Assembly: GCA_024220525.1 (NCBI GenBank)
Contig: JAMYWO010000308.1
Span: forward strand, 1 to 11,600
DNA length: 11,600 nucleotides
Source: Cochliopodium minus
Lineage: Eukaryota > Discosea > Himatismenida > Cochliopodiidae
Direction: 5' to 3'
Shown: positions 1 to 9,181 of the stretch, piece after piece
Numbering within the stretch: the first letter of the stretch is position 1
Layout of the letters: every line of letters begins with the position of its first letter
Made by a program: the position numbers and the translations under genes
Notes under the pieces: model-generated
Told to the model about the DNA's origin: nothing
What the model saw: the letters and a program-made list of their open reading frames with translations, nothing else
Databases searched by the model: none

Positions 1-77
1 AAAATATAAAATATAAAATATAAAATATAAAATATAAAATATAAAATATAAAATATAAAATATAAAATATAAAATAT
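1..77. repeat. AAAATAT satellite, about 11 units, in the last visible COPG intron
   Basis: A 7-bp unit (AAAATAT; ATATTTT on the transcribed strand) repeats almost perfectly from the window edge to about 77. It lies just downstream of the GTATAC donor at 109-104, so it is intronic. The array touches the edge and its true length is unknown. Confidence 0.95.
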
Positions 78-109
78 TAAATATAAAAATAAAAAAAAAG
101 ATTGTATAC

Positions 110-2134
110 CCAATCCTTCTTCCTTCATTTCGTTTTGGGATTCGATTATGGTGAAAATGGATTCCACGATTTTCTTTTTGTAGAGAAAACCCCCTTCGTC
201 CCTCAACATGTTGGCCAAGAAATTCAACAACAAGGACTGTTTAGATGGGAATTTGAGGCACAGACCTACAAAAAAAAAAATTAAAAAAAATTAATAAAAT
301 TTTAAAAGTAAAAAAGAAATATTTAAAAAATAAAACTTTTAGTACCTTTTATTGCTTCCACGACAACAATTTTGAACTCGTCGTTGATTTCGTTCATGAA
401 ACTTCCTATTTGCTTCATCAATCTCTCGACACTGCTCTCACTACCAGTCTTGAGCAAGGTGGTGATGGACAAAGTAGCGATACTACGGTTTGAGTCAGTA
501 ACTAAAAAATAAAAAATAGAATTGAAATAAAAATAAAATAATAAATAAAAAATAATGAAAAAAAAATAAAAAAAAATAAAAAAAAATTAAAAAAATTCTG
601 AAATAAAAAATATCTTACCCAAAGTTTCCATGTCTAAATTACAAGTAGCTACTGAGGATGCATAGTTTTGTGCAACTTTATTGAGTGTTCTGATGGCAGC
701 AAATCTGAGGGTAGGGTGAGAAGAAGACAAGAAAAACTGCAAGACAGAGATAGCAGGGGTCAATTCTCTGCTGGTGACGTTGGGCAAATTGCAGATGGCT
801 CTTGCTGCTTCATACATAACTGATTCGCTTTTGTCACTGAGTTTTTTATCTAAGTAATCAAATAATGCTGGCACATCACTATCAAAAGAGATGATAAAAA
901 CAAAAAAGAATATGAAATTTAATATCCAAATTGATAAGGAAAATTAATATACTTTAAAGTATACTTTATATATTGGAAATTGATTTGGAATATTAATTTT
1001 TCGTATAATAATAATTTTATTATTGCAAATATTAAGATCAATTGATTTATCATTAATAATTAAATAGATTATCTATTATGATATAAGTTTTAAATTATTT
1101 TATTATGCTTACGTGGTTCCATCATCATCTGAAATTACAAAGGAAATGAGCCTGATCAACAAACAATTTGCATAGGATGAAGATAGATGCATGGAGGTGA
1201 CGGTAGTGACCAATTTGGAGACAGATAAACGATCAGATTTTCTAATTTGATACAAGAGACCCAAAGCATGGTGTTGGGCATTTGGATCTTTCCCTTTGAG
1301 AGCTGTTTGAATTTCATTGAACCATCTTTTGACGACATCAGATCCTGATGGAGTTTGGGAGAGATGATAACCTGATACCAATGCAGAACTTGCCACATAT
1401 GGTTCTTTATCAACCACTAATTGTTTGAGATTTCTTTCTGCTTGGACCAATAGAGAGCTCTAAAAGTATAAGACAAAAATTTTAAAGAAGAGTGAATTTA
1501 AAATGGGATTATTCTTATATTTTTAAATTAAGTATAAATAAGGATAGAAAATCAATTGATCTCGATTCAAATGAACAAATTTGAATTATATCTCATATAT
1601 AAAAATTTACATCTGTTTTGAGAATTCCTGTCAATACTCTGGTCGAATTAGATCTGAAATTATCTATCTTGCTGTTCATATCTTTTGTCAATGAGCTTAT
1701 AATAATTATGGAGCTCTCTGTAAATGGTGTCAATTCTTTCAATACCAAATATACTATTCTTCTTAATGTTTGCTGAATAAATAAAATATAATATGTAAGA
1801 AATAATAAATTTGTTATAAAAATTTTATTTTGTTACATCATGTGATTGAAACAATTTTGTTACTGCAAAAAATAAATCTGTTGCTTCTGTTGGATTGAAT
1901 GTTTCCCCTCTATTTATCAACACCAAAATTTTTGTTAATAAATCGCAACAACCTTTTATATTTAAGGGTGTTTTATTGAATATTCCTTTTTCTTGAAGGA
2001 TAACTCCCTTTTCTAAATTTTGATATGGAAGATTCATATCCCCTATAAATTTTTGATGATCATTAAAATTATTTCTCAATTTGTGAATTATAAAAATTTT
2101 TTTTACCTTCATCATCATCTTTTTTGTCATTCAT
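110..2134 (-). CDS. COPG: Coatomer subunit gamma (COPI coat), N-terminal 438 residues, cut by left edge
   Basis: Gamma-COP is part of the adaptor-like F-subcomplex of the COPI coat, which buds Golgi-to-ER and intra-Golgi vesicles. Exons, read on the minus strand: 2107-2134, 1837-2042, 1611-1772, 1113-1459, 619-878, 346-501 and 110-265. They join in frame to 438 codons plus one base, then a GTATAC donor leads off the window. Family-typical stretches appear in order: [101 protein letters not shown] and [13 protein letters not shown]. These make up the helical-repeat adaptin-like trunk; the linker and appendage domain would lie beyond position 1. The start is the ATG at 2132-2134, giving [10 protein letters not shown] and then splicing to GDMNLPYQ. 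An ATG four bases downstream opens another frame that runs into the intron. Introns are 64-234 nt with TAG or CAG acceptors. The identification is very secure; exact splice points are by eye. Confidence 0.96.
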
Positions 2135-2303
2135 TCTCTAAAAATTGATCTCTTTCTTTTTTTTTTTATTTTATAAATAAATATTCATCAAAATCTTGAA
2201 ACAAACAACGTGTAAATCATCAATTAAAGAGTTTTCCATCATTTCAATCATTTAAGATCTTCCTTTTTATTTATTCATTGTAATAGATTTTAATTAAAAA
2301 AAA
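2135..2303. promoter_or_regulatory. Short divergent promoter region between COPG and the 115-residue gene
   Basis: These 169 bp separate two divergently read start codons and must hold both promoters. A T-run lies at about 2158-2168 and the plus-strand ATG follows a run of eight A. The repeated CATCA/TCAATC-like words near 2186-2252 are not convincing as sites. I recognise no specific factor-binding motif. The promoter role is inferred from the layout. Confidence 0.5.
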
Positions 2304-2651
2304 ATGCAGTTCCAAGAACCCGAGATAGAATCAAGACCTGGAGTATATGTAGAACAAATAGAAGATGATGATGATCGTTATCCAAAATCCAGGGATGAAG
2401 ACTTTGAAGATAAATCAGAATTTATTCAAATGAATAGATACACCAGATATTACTATCTTTACAAATTTGGGGGAATTCCTTTGGAAATTAAAAATTCATT
2501 GGGTTTGGCTATCATAGGAATTCTTTTAGTGGGAAATTATTATCATGATGTTAAAAAATTAGCTCCTCAATATACTATTAAAGCATTACGCTTTCTTAGG
2601 CCCTATTTGCCAAAATATATTGCGAGGAACATGGATTGGATTGAAAAATAA
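2304..2651 (+). CDS. Small single-pass membrane protein, function unknown (115 aa)
   Basis: This is an uninterrupted reading frame from an ATG behind an A-run to TAA. I do not recognise the family. Residues 1-40 are acidic, with DDDD at about 21-24 and DEDFED at about 31-36. Residues 44-54 are tyrosine-rich (RYTRYYYLYKF). Residues 64-80 (NSLGLAIIGILLVGNYY) form one likely membrane-spanning segment. The remaining 35 residues are basic and helical, with prolines at 88, 100 and 103. There is no cleavable signal peptide at the N-terminus. The acidic N-terminus, single internal segment and basic C-terminus would suit a tail-type anchor in the endoplasmic reticulum or mitochondrion, but that is inference. 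It reads away from COPG and is followed after 116 bp by the F-box gene. Codon use resembles the neighbours and the frame carries no in-frame stops, so I believe it is real. Confidence 0.8.
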   Translation: MQFQEPEIESRPGVYVEQIEDDDDRYPKSRDEDFEDKSEFIQMNRYTRYYYLYKFGGIPLEIKNSLGLAIIGILLVGNYYHDVKKLAPQYTIKALRFLRPYLPKYIARNMDWIEK

Positions 2652-2687
2652 AAATTTATTTATATATTTTACAATATTTAATGTCAA

Positions 2688-2713
2688 TGAATTTATTTCA
2701 TGAAATAAATTCA
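2688..2713. repeat. Perfect 26-bp palindrome downstream of the 115-residue gene
   Basis: The arm TGAATTTATTTCA is followed at once by its exact reverse complement, with no spacer. It lies 37 bp past the TAA and 55 bp before the next ATG, and it contains AATAAA on both strands. It could act as a 3'-end element of the upstream gene or as a two-fold protein-binding site for the downstream promoter. Confidence 0.85.
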
Positions 2714-2767
2714 AAACTTTTCATTCCAGCTAATTCTTTTGAATTTTGAAGCATATCAAAAAAAAAA

Positions 2768-4621
2768 ATGACCGATTTTCAATATTTATTTAAAATTGGT
2801 GACCCCTTGACAATCATTTTTCAGGAGATTTCGAATGAATCAATCTTAGCTTATAGATTTGTTTGCAAGAACTGGAAAATTACAATGGTAAATTTTATTC
2901 AAGTTTTTTCAATTCAATCCCTTCAATTGCACATGATCAATTCAATAGGATAGCAATAAAATCTGGAAGAAAAGATTTTTATCTCATTTCAAATTCGATA
3001 CAGAAAAACAAGCTCTTGATTTTTATGAAATTCAATTTAAGAATCCATCATTCAAAAGGAATGAAGCATCATACTATCAAATCTATAAGGAGATGCACAA
3101 ATCATTTGGGGGTAATCAAAACATTTATTTTGGAAAATATAAAAAATAGGAAAATAAAAAAATTTTAAAAATGAATAAAAATAATATTTTTCAGGAATCT
3201 GACATAATTTTTAATCTTTTTTCAATATAGGTTTGGGATTTGTATTCCTCCCATTTTTTGACAAAATAGATTTGGGAATAGCCACATTTTCGTTGAGCTC
3301 TTTTCAGAAAGAAGAAAGAAGAAAAGGAAGAGCGATGGTTGAAGAAGAAGAAGTCTACTTAGGTTACGAAACCAAGAAGAATGAAAGAAAATTTCTCTCC
3401 TCTCAAAAAGAAGATAAATTTAATGAAATACACAAAGAACTCAAACATCTCTCTCATTATAACATTTTTTTCGAAGAATCAGAAAGTAAATGTCTTGCTT
3501 TGGGAATCATTGGAACGAAAACAACAGAAACTCCATTATTATCTCAGCCATTTGAAACCCACAACCTAAACTACTATGCACTATTGTTTTACAAACCTAA
3601 TAGTGACCGCCCGGACTATATTAAAACAGATCATTCGATAGATGATTTCAAATTTTTTGGGAAGTTTTTATTGTGTAAATATTTTTTTTTATTTTCCTAT
3701 CGAAATATTTTCATTCTTCCTCAATAATTTTTTTTTGCTTATTAAAAAATTAAAATATTATATTAATTAACAATATTTATTATTATTTTTCAACAAAAAT
3801 TTAGTAAAAACAAAAATGAGGGGAACTGTTTTCTGTCTGGACACCCAAATAGGAAATCCATATCTTTATGTTCTGGGAACTTGTACTTTTTGGAACGTGA
3901 CAAAGGATAAACTTTATCTTTGTTCTCAAAAAAGTATGTATATTTATTCTCCCGATTTGTCATTGATAAACAAATGCAAATTGGTCAATGAAAATGTGCT
4001 AATGTTTGGAGAATTACGCAATATTACTATTTCAAACTCTCTTGTCACTATTGACAACACCAATAATTTAAGGACACACAATGTCAAAGACATTACAAAA
4101 TCTTTTACTGGATTCGTTCGTAAAACTTTTTATAAAATCAATTTATACATAAAACATCATTTAAAATTTTAAATCAAATTTAATTTATTTTTTTTATTTA
4201 AATATTTTTGTTCATTTATTTAATTTTTTTTCAATTTAAATATAATTTTCATATTTATTTTAAATTTTTAATTTAAAACTTTTTTTTCTTATGATAAAAT
4301 TGATTTAAAGATAAAGACAGTATTTACACACACAAGAGGAAACATGAGCCTCTGTGCTTCGTTTTCCCAAAAAATTTTAAAACACTTGATACATTGACTC
4401 CTCTTACCTACAAATTTCCTTCAGATATCAAATTAACCTCTTTCTACATCAGAGTTATGGAACATAATCAACTCTTCCCCCAAAATCTCGACTTTGGTCC
4501 TAATTGTTTAGAATTTATGACTATTTTGGAGAGCGAATACCTGAAATACTTGAATGTGAATCATTTTTCGGCATTTTTTGACAACAACATAAAAAGTGAT
4601 CTCAAATTTCAATTTTTTTAA
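2768..4621 (+). CDS. F-box protein, exons 1-5 (probably the N-terminal part of a longer gene)
   Basis: F-box proteins usually link targets to an SCF (Skp1-cullin) ubiquitin ligase. Exons: 2768-2887, 2949-3111, 3231-3674, 3805-4119 and 4311 onward. Splicing restores one frame; the phases 0, 1, 1 and 1 all match. Residues 9-37 carry the F-box: DPLTIIFQEIS, then LAYRFVCKNWK, then after the first splice NKIWKKRFLSHF. Residues around 245-345 look rich in beta strands (for example LYLCSQKSMYIYSPDLSLI), perhaps propeller blades; this is inference. If exon 5 is read through, the frame stops at 4621 (450 residues). If instead A|GTGATC at 4595/4596 is the donor, the frame continues in phase into the exon at 4769. 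I slightly prefer that one-gene model (2768-7018, 1,032 residues) because 4622-4768 is T-rich and holds no ATG. The exon-4 acceptor TAG and the exon-5 acceptor AAG are weak sites. Confidence 0.78.
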
Positions 4622-4768
4622 ATATATTTTATTATTTAATTATTGAAAAATAATTTAAATTTTTTTTTTTTTTCCGTTTTATTTATTTTTATTTATTTTT
4701 TCCATTTTATTTATTTTTCCATTTTTTTTGAATTTTTATTCATTATTTCATTTTTAAATTTTAAACAG

Positions 4769-7018
4769 TTTTGGAGGAACTTGTTGAAAAAATGAGAGAC
4801 AGCGAATTGATCAAAGAGCAAGCTTGTTTGGTTCTTGAAAGCTACAAATTGGTACAAAAAAGAATCGAGATGGCGTTGGATCCCCATATTTCTACCTACT
4901 TCAAAAGACTCGAAAATTATGTCATTTTGTATAATCGAATCGCCAAAAAAATCGATCAAGCAAATGATAATCTTCAAAATGTACATTTAGAAATCCAATT
5001 TTTTGGTAATCTGTTTTTTTTTTTTAAAAAAAATTTTTCAATAATCTTTTTAAACATCTAAAATTTTTTATTTTATTCATTTTTTCCAGTTCATTTGAAA
5101 GAGTTGTACGAGATTTTCTCTCAAATTTCAACTTTGAACGAATTGAATCACTACCCTCTTACCCATCTTTTAAATTATCTAAATTTGTTTCCCCCATTAG
5201 ACATTCTCAGGAGATTTACATTCAACCAGGTATGCAACATGTTTGAATAAGTTTTAATAGTTTTAAAATTCTTTTAAAAAAAAATCATTTTTCTTTTTGG
5301 AATAGTTTGAGTCCTCTGTGAATCAAGATAAATTCGAAACATTGGTCGAGTTGGTTGAGTTAGAGAAGAAAATCAATTATTTTCAAAATCACCCTGTATT
5401 ATTTTTCTCTTCAGAGCATCCAAACCTTGTTCTTTGCAAAAAAGTGGTTTTAAGTACCATTGAAAGAGCCAAAATCAAATCATTGGAACACGAATATTTA
5501 TTCCAATTGGATTATTCAGAGGTGACATAAAAAATTTTTTTTATTTTTTTTATTTTTTTTTTTATAAACCTTCATAAAAAACCAAATTTTTTGTTTTAAA
5601 AATTTAAAAGTATGAAAAATTATTATTTTATTTTTTATTTTCTATATTTTATTTTTATTTTTTATTTTTTTTATTTTTATTTTTATTTTTATTTTTATTT
5701 TGTATTTTTGTATTTTTGTATTTTTGTATTTTTGTATTTTTGTATTTTTGTATTTTTGTATTTTTGTATTTTTGTATTTTTTATTTTTTATTTTTTATTT
5801 TTCATTTTTTTATTCTTATTTTTCATCACATTTTAAAAGTATGAAAAAAGAGCTCTCGAAAATATTAATCGTGAAATCCTGGAACTAGAAACTTGTTATA
5901 GTGAACTCAAAAAGCACATCATCTTTGAGGTTGATCAATTTTCTTCTGACTTGTACGAATTCTACAAGAGAAAGTATTCAGATATTAAGGAGGGAATGAT
6001 GGAAGAGATTGTCTCTAAATGTGAAAAACAACTCGAACAAGACAAGCAGTTTTTTGTGGAGTTTAGGTCTGGCATCTCCAAATTGACCACCAACACTGAA
6101 TTGATGAACAAAAATGCAGATTTCGTCAAATTCAAAACGTTGAATCCAATTCTGTTGATAAAAGTTGAAAACGATCAGATTTACAAGATTAAAAATGATT
6201 TGTTTTCTCTTTGCAAGGACACTCATCAAGAAATAGAGGATAACTTTGAGCAGATTTCAATGCGAGAAATGAAAGACCTCGAAACCAAAATGTTGAATTT
6301 GCCCAAAGATAAATTGTTCGAGCAAGCAGAGGTATTGAAAGAAATGAAAAACATCATCAAAACGAATCTTTCTAAAAATCTCAAGTCTATTGAATCGAGC
6401 AGCGAACAATACTTAAAAAGGTGCGCATTTGAAGATTATGACGAGTTTATTTTACCATATTTTAACGGTTTGGCAGAAAATTTCAAACAGATCGAATGTT
6501 TTTTGATATTTGACATTGAAAAACATTTTCATCCTGATGTTTGGAACAATCATTTCATGAATCAAAAAGAACAACAAGCTTGGAAGCCTTTTTTTTTAGA
6601 AAAATACCAAAAAATTAACTTTTTGATTGAAGCTAAAAAAGAGATTGTTTTTCATTTGAACATTGAAGCCAAAAAGATCGATGATCTTATTGTTACAGAG
6701 TGTGATGTCCAAACCATTAAAAATTTGGAAGAATACTTGAGTATTTTGGAGGATATAAGAGATATTTGCAAAGAGGAACCCCAAGTTGATTTGAATGAAA
6801 CTGAAAAAACTTTGTTGGAGACAAGAAAAACTTTGAATGATCTTTTCAAAATGCACAAGATTTCCAACAATAACATCCCTGTTGAGGTGATTGATTTCAA
6901 TGATGTGGATAACTTGATGGATGATGATTCTGATCTTTCTGATGATCCTTCCATTAAAACTGATTCTGATCTATCTGATATCTCTGATGATGATGATGAT
7001 ATTGAAGAAGATGACTAA
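4769..7018 (+). CDS. Helical protein with acidic Asp/Ser tail, exons 6-9 (probably the C-terminal part of the F-box gene)
   Basis: I do not recognise a named family. Exons: 4769-5005, 5090-5229, 5306-5521 and 5840-7018, all joining in frame. The product is mostly charged helix and likely coiled coil: LEELVEKMRDSEL at the start, ALENINREILELETCYSEL at the head of the last exon, then NLEEYLSILEDI. The last exon (393 codons with stop) holds HPDVWNNHF and ends in an acidic tail with two copies of DSDLSD and then DDDDD. Such serines in acid context are typical casein kinase 2 sites; use here is inference. If it is a separate gene, the only usable start is the ATG at 4792 (582 residues). But the seven codons before it (LEELVEK) read as coding and follow a clean TTTTAAACAG acceptor, which points to an exon of the F-box gene upstream. 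The donor at 5522 is GTGACA, and the last acceptor is AAG. Confidence 0.8.
5522..5839 (+). repeat. Intron 8 with TATTTTTG satellite between two copies of its 3' splice site
   Basis: This 318-nt intron is the longest in the gene. Positions 5703-5774 hold nine perfect copies of the 8-bp unit TATTTTTG, flanked by shorter TTTTA-type and TATTTTT-type runs from about 5640 to 5815. The 17-base word TTTAAAAGTATGAAAAA occurs at 5603-5619 and again at 5832-5848; the second copy spans the acceptor used. Long frames rich in Phe, Tyr and Leu here are by-products of the repeat and not genes. Confidence 0.9.
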
Positions 7019-7050
7019 ATTTAGATATCTAATTTCATTTCTTATAATCA

Positions 7051-7056
7051 AATAAA
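7051..7056 (+). terminator. Candidate polyadenylation signal AATAAA of the F-box/helical gene
   Basis: AATAAA lies 33 bp past the TAA at 7018, with a run of 12 A at 7067-7078. It is well placed for 3'-end formation, but such words are frequent by chance in DNA this AT-rich. Confidence 0.4.
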
Positions 7057-7111
7057 ATTTAATTTCAAAAAAAAAAAATAAAAAATACATGTCCAATATT
7101 CATGATTTCTA

Positions 7112-7982
7112 GAGACACATTAAGGATCATCTTTGAAAGTTTTAGTAATAATGAAATCTTAACTAAAATTAGTTTGTAAGAACTGATTTTTTTTAAATTT
7201 TGAAAATTTTGCTGGATGATATTAAAAGTGATCTCAGATGCAAATTTAAAGTTTCCATTACATTGAATAAAAAAAAAAGCCAAATGTCAAAGAAGAATTG
7301 AAATTTTGGTTAGAATTTTTGAGATAAAGGACAATTTAAAAACCAAAAATGAAAAAAATTTTTCAAAAACTTTAAAGAAGCCGAAGAATACCACTCAAAA
7401 TAAGAAAACTTCTTTATTGAATTCCTAATGATTGAATATAAATAATTTGTTGAAGACTATTCAAAGAATTTGACCAAGAATTTATAACAAAATCAAAAAC
7501 AATTGTATTCCAGCTCTCTATTAAAAATCATCCTGACATTTGGAACAATCATTTTCTTCATCAAAAAGACAATGAATTCTTGATGTTAAGTATTTTGAAA
7601 AATCAAAACTTAGGGAACAAATCAATTTTAATTAAAAATTAGTTCTGAAAATAAACTTATTGTACAATTTCACCCTCTAATCTTGAACTTGCCATTGGTG
7701 ATATCCTCCCCATGATGCAGAGGATAAAAAGATTGAGAAATACAAAACCAAGAAGCAACTACATTTCTGGAATAATAATGCACCGTGTCATCGCCGCTAA
7801 AGCAGGAGCCATCAACTACTGATGCAAAAGTAGACACTATCCTTGATTCAAACAAATTATCTATATCTAATCCAACATTTGAAATTCAAAAAAAAAAAAT
7901 TGGTATCAACCGATATTTAAAATTACCTTCTAACAATAATAATAATCAAATAATTATTCAAACTTACAAAGTATATCTTTAA
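7112..7982 (+). pseudogene. Decayed tandem copy of the last exon (5840-7018) of the helical protein
   Basis: This kilobase has no intact gene, but several short stretches follow the order of the preceding exon. The clearest is at 7529-7555, which reads HPDIWNNHF followed by QK, against HPDVWNNHF and QK at 6530-6556. Others: EIKDNLKTK at about 7319 against EMKNIIKTN; NLELAIGDIL at about 7678 against NIEAKKIDDLI; DAEDKKIEKY at about 7714 against DVQTIKNLEEY; and NNNAPV at 7771-7787 against NNNIPV at 6866. The last match needs a one-base frameshift after NNNAP. VDTILDSNKLSISNP then resembles VDNLMDDDSDLSDDP. The reading frame changes repeatedly and is broken by several stops, and no ATG heads the longest surviving frame (7785-7982). 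The stretch 7112-7300 is the least certain. A separate small gene at 7785 is unlikely because it would need a GTG start. Confidence 0.72.
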
Positions 7983-8030
7983 CGATATAAATTCCTTCTA
8001 AAATCTAATTTATAAAAAAATCGATTAATT

Positions 8031-9181
8031 ATGAGCAATCCATTATATATAGGTGTATCATCCTCACAAGATGGAAGATTCAGAAACAAAGAAGAGAAAT
8101 ACAAAAAAGAAACCAAATTCGCCAAGATATTTGAAAAGAAGGTGGATATGAAGAAAATGAATATACCCTTTACAAGACAATGGATAGATAAAAAAGGTAT
8201 GTGTAATAATTAAGAATTATTCCAAATTTATTTAACGGATAAAATTATTTTTAATTTGTAGTTCAAGAATATTTGGGAGATAAAGATGAAGTGGTATCAG
8301 AATATGTATCATCAATGCTCGAGGAAGAAGATTTGGACCCAAGAGATCTTCAAATAAATCTGATGGGCTTCCTTGAGAAAGATGCTCCAAAGTTCTGCGT
8401 GGAGCTATGGGAGATGCTCGTCTCTTCACAAAGCACCGGTGTGCCAGAGAATTACAATCAACAGAATCTTGAGATAATACAAAGCGAGATAGAGAATGAT
8501 CAGAAGCTAATAAGACTATCCAATTTGGTAAAGGTAGAAAGGGATAATGAAATTGACAATGAGCATAAAAACAATGAGAATAATAATATTGCAGAGATCA
8601 ATAGTGAGAATTCCAAAACTGATTTGAAAGATGATCTTAGAGATAGAAAGAGAAATGATAGAGATAGAAATAATGATAGGGATCGTAATAGAGATAGGGA
8701 AAGAGATAGAAATCGAGACAACAGAGATAGAAATAATGATAGGGATAGGGATAGGGATAGGGATAGGGATAGGAATAGCGATAGGAATAGGAGAGACAGG
8801 GAAAACAGAGATAGAAATGATAGAGAGCGTGAGAGGGATAAGGATAGAGAAAGAAACAGAGACAAGGAGAGAGAGAAAGAGAGGAACCTTAATAGAGACA
8901 AGGAAAGAGAAAAAGAAAGAGATAGAAAAAGAGATCGTGATTATGGAGAAAAATCTAGGGACACCAAAGATAAAGAGCTCATTCGAAAAAACAAGAATGA
9001 TGATCGTGATCGTAGAAATCACAGCAAAGATCGCCATGACAAGAAGAGATCTCGTTCTAAAGAAAAAAACAACTCTTCAACTACTTCCTCTTCTTCTACT
9101 CGTTCTTCCATCAAGGATGAGAGTGGCGGGAACGATGAGAGAAACAAAAAATCAAAGAAGGTCGAAGACACAAAAAAATAA
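8031..9181 (+). CDS. SRRM1: SRRM1/SRm160-like splicing co-activator with PWI domain (361 aa)
   Basis: SRm160 is a nuclear splicing co-activator that bridges exon-bound SR proteins and snRNPs; its PWI domain binds nucleic acid. Exons are 8031-8196 and 8262-9181, split by a 65-nt intron (GTATGT..TAG) that restores KKVQEYLG. Residues 10-125 match the family well: SSSQDGRFRNKEEKY, KFAKIFEKKVDM, VVSEYVSSMLEEE, LQINLMGFL and FCVELWEMLV. The signature tripeptide is QWI (residues 50-52) in place of PWI. Residues about 179-282 are Arg-Asp/Arg-Glu repeats rather than the Arg-Ser repeats usual in this family; a short KKRSRSKEK and a serine run follow at about 316-339. The product is much shorter than the animal proteins, whose long RS and proline-rich tails are absent. 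The start is the first ATG, seven residues ahead of the conserved block. Orthology is likely; the exact job of the RD tail is inference. Confidence 0.92.
8736..8773 (+). repeat. In-frame GATAGG hexamer repeat encoding Arg-Asp
   Basis: About six near-perfect tandem copies of GATAGG encode alternating Asp and Arg within the SRRM1-like tail. It lies inside a longer stretch (about 8630-8940) of GATAGA/GAAAGA-type codons. The six-base period keeps the frame, so copy number can vary without breaking the protein. Confidence 0.85.

Noticed and set aside
948-963. 16-bp palindrome in a COPG intron (TATACTTTAAAGTATA)
   Set aside because: It is short, fully AT-biased and intronic; I judged it likely to be chance.
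3195-3230. Alternative acceptor TTTTCAG at 3194 for exon 3 of the F-box gene
   Set aside because: It is a stronger-looking site, but the sequence after it meets an in-frame stop in the needed phase (GGA ATC TGA), whereas the TAG at 3229-3230 keeps the frame open.
5612-5888. Two overlapping plus-strand frames rich in Phe, Tyr, Ile and Cys that look like a membrane protein
   Set aside because: They are made by the TATTTTTG and TTTTA repeats inside an intron; the period of eight lets several frames stay open.
7660-7800. Possible small RNA, because this stretch is less AT-rich than its surroundings
   Set aside because: No tRNA arms, snoRNA C/D pair at proper spacing or Sm site could be built, and the sequence is explained as decayed coding exon.
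7670-7855. Minus-strand 61-codon frame with Cys and Trp
   Set aside because: The plus strand of the same stretch aligns with the tail of the preceding exon, so the minus frame is a by-product.
7785-7982. Stand-alone 65-codon plus-strand gene
   Set aside because: It begins with GTG, not ATG, and its N-terminal part continues the pseudogene alignment across a one-base shift.
8500-9037. Minus-strand frames of Leu/Ser/Phe or Ile/Ser/Pro opposite the SRRM1-like tail
   Set aside because: These are mirror images of the Arg-Asp/Arg-Glu codons on the plus strand, which carry a clear PWI-domain gene.
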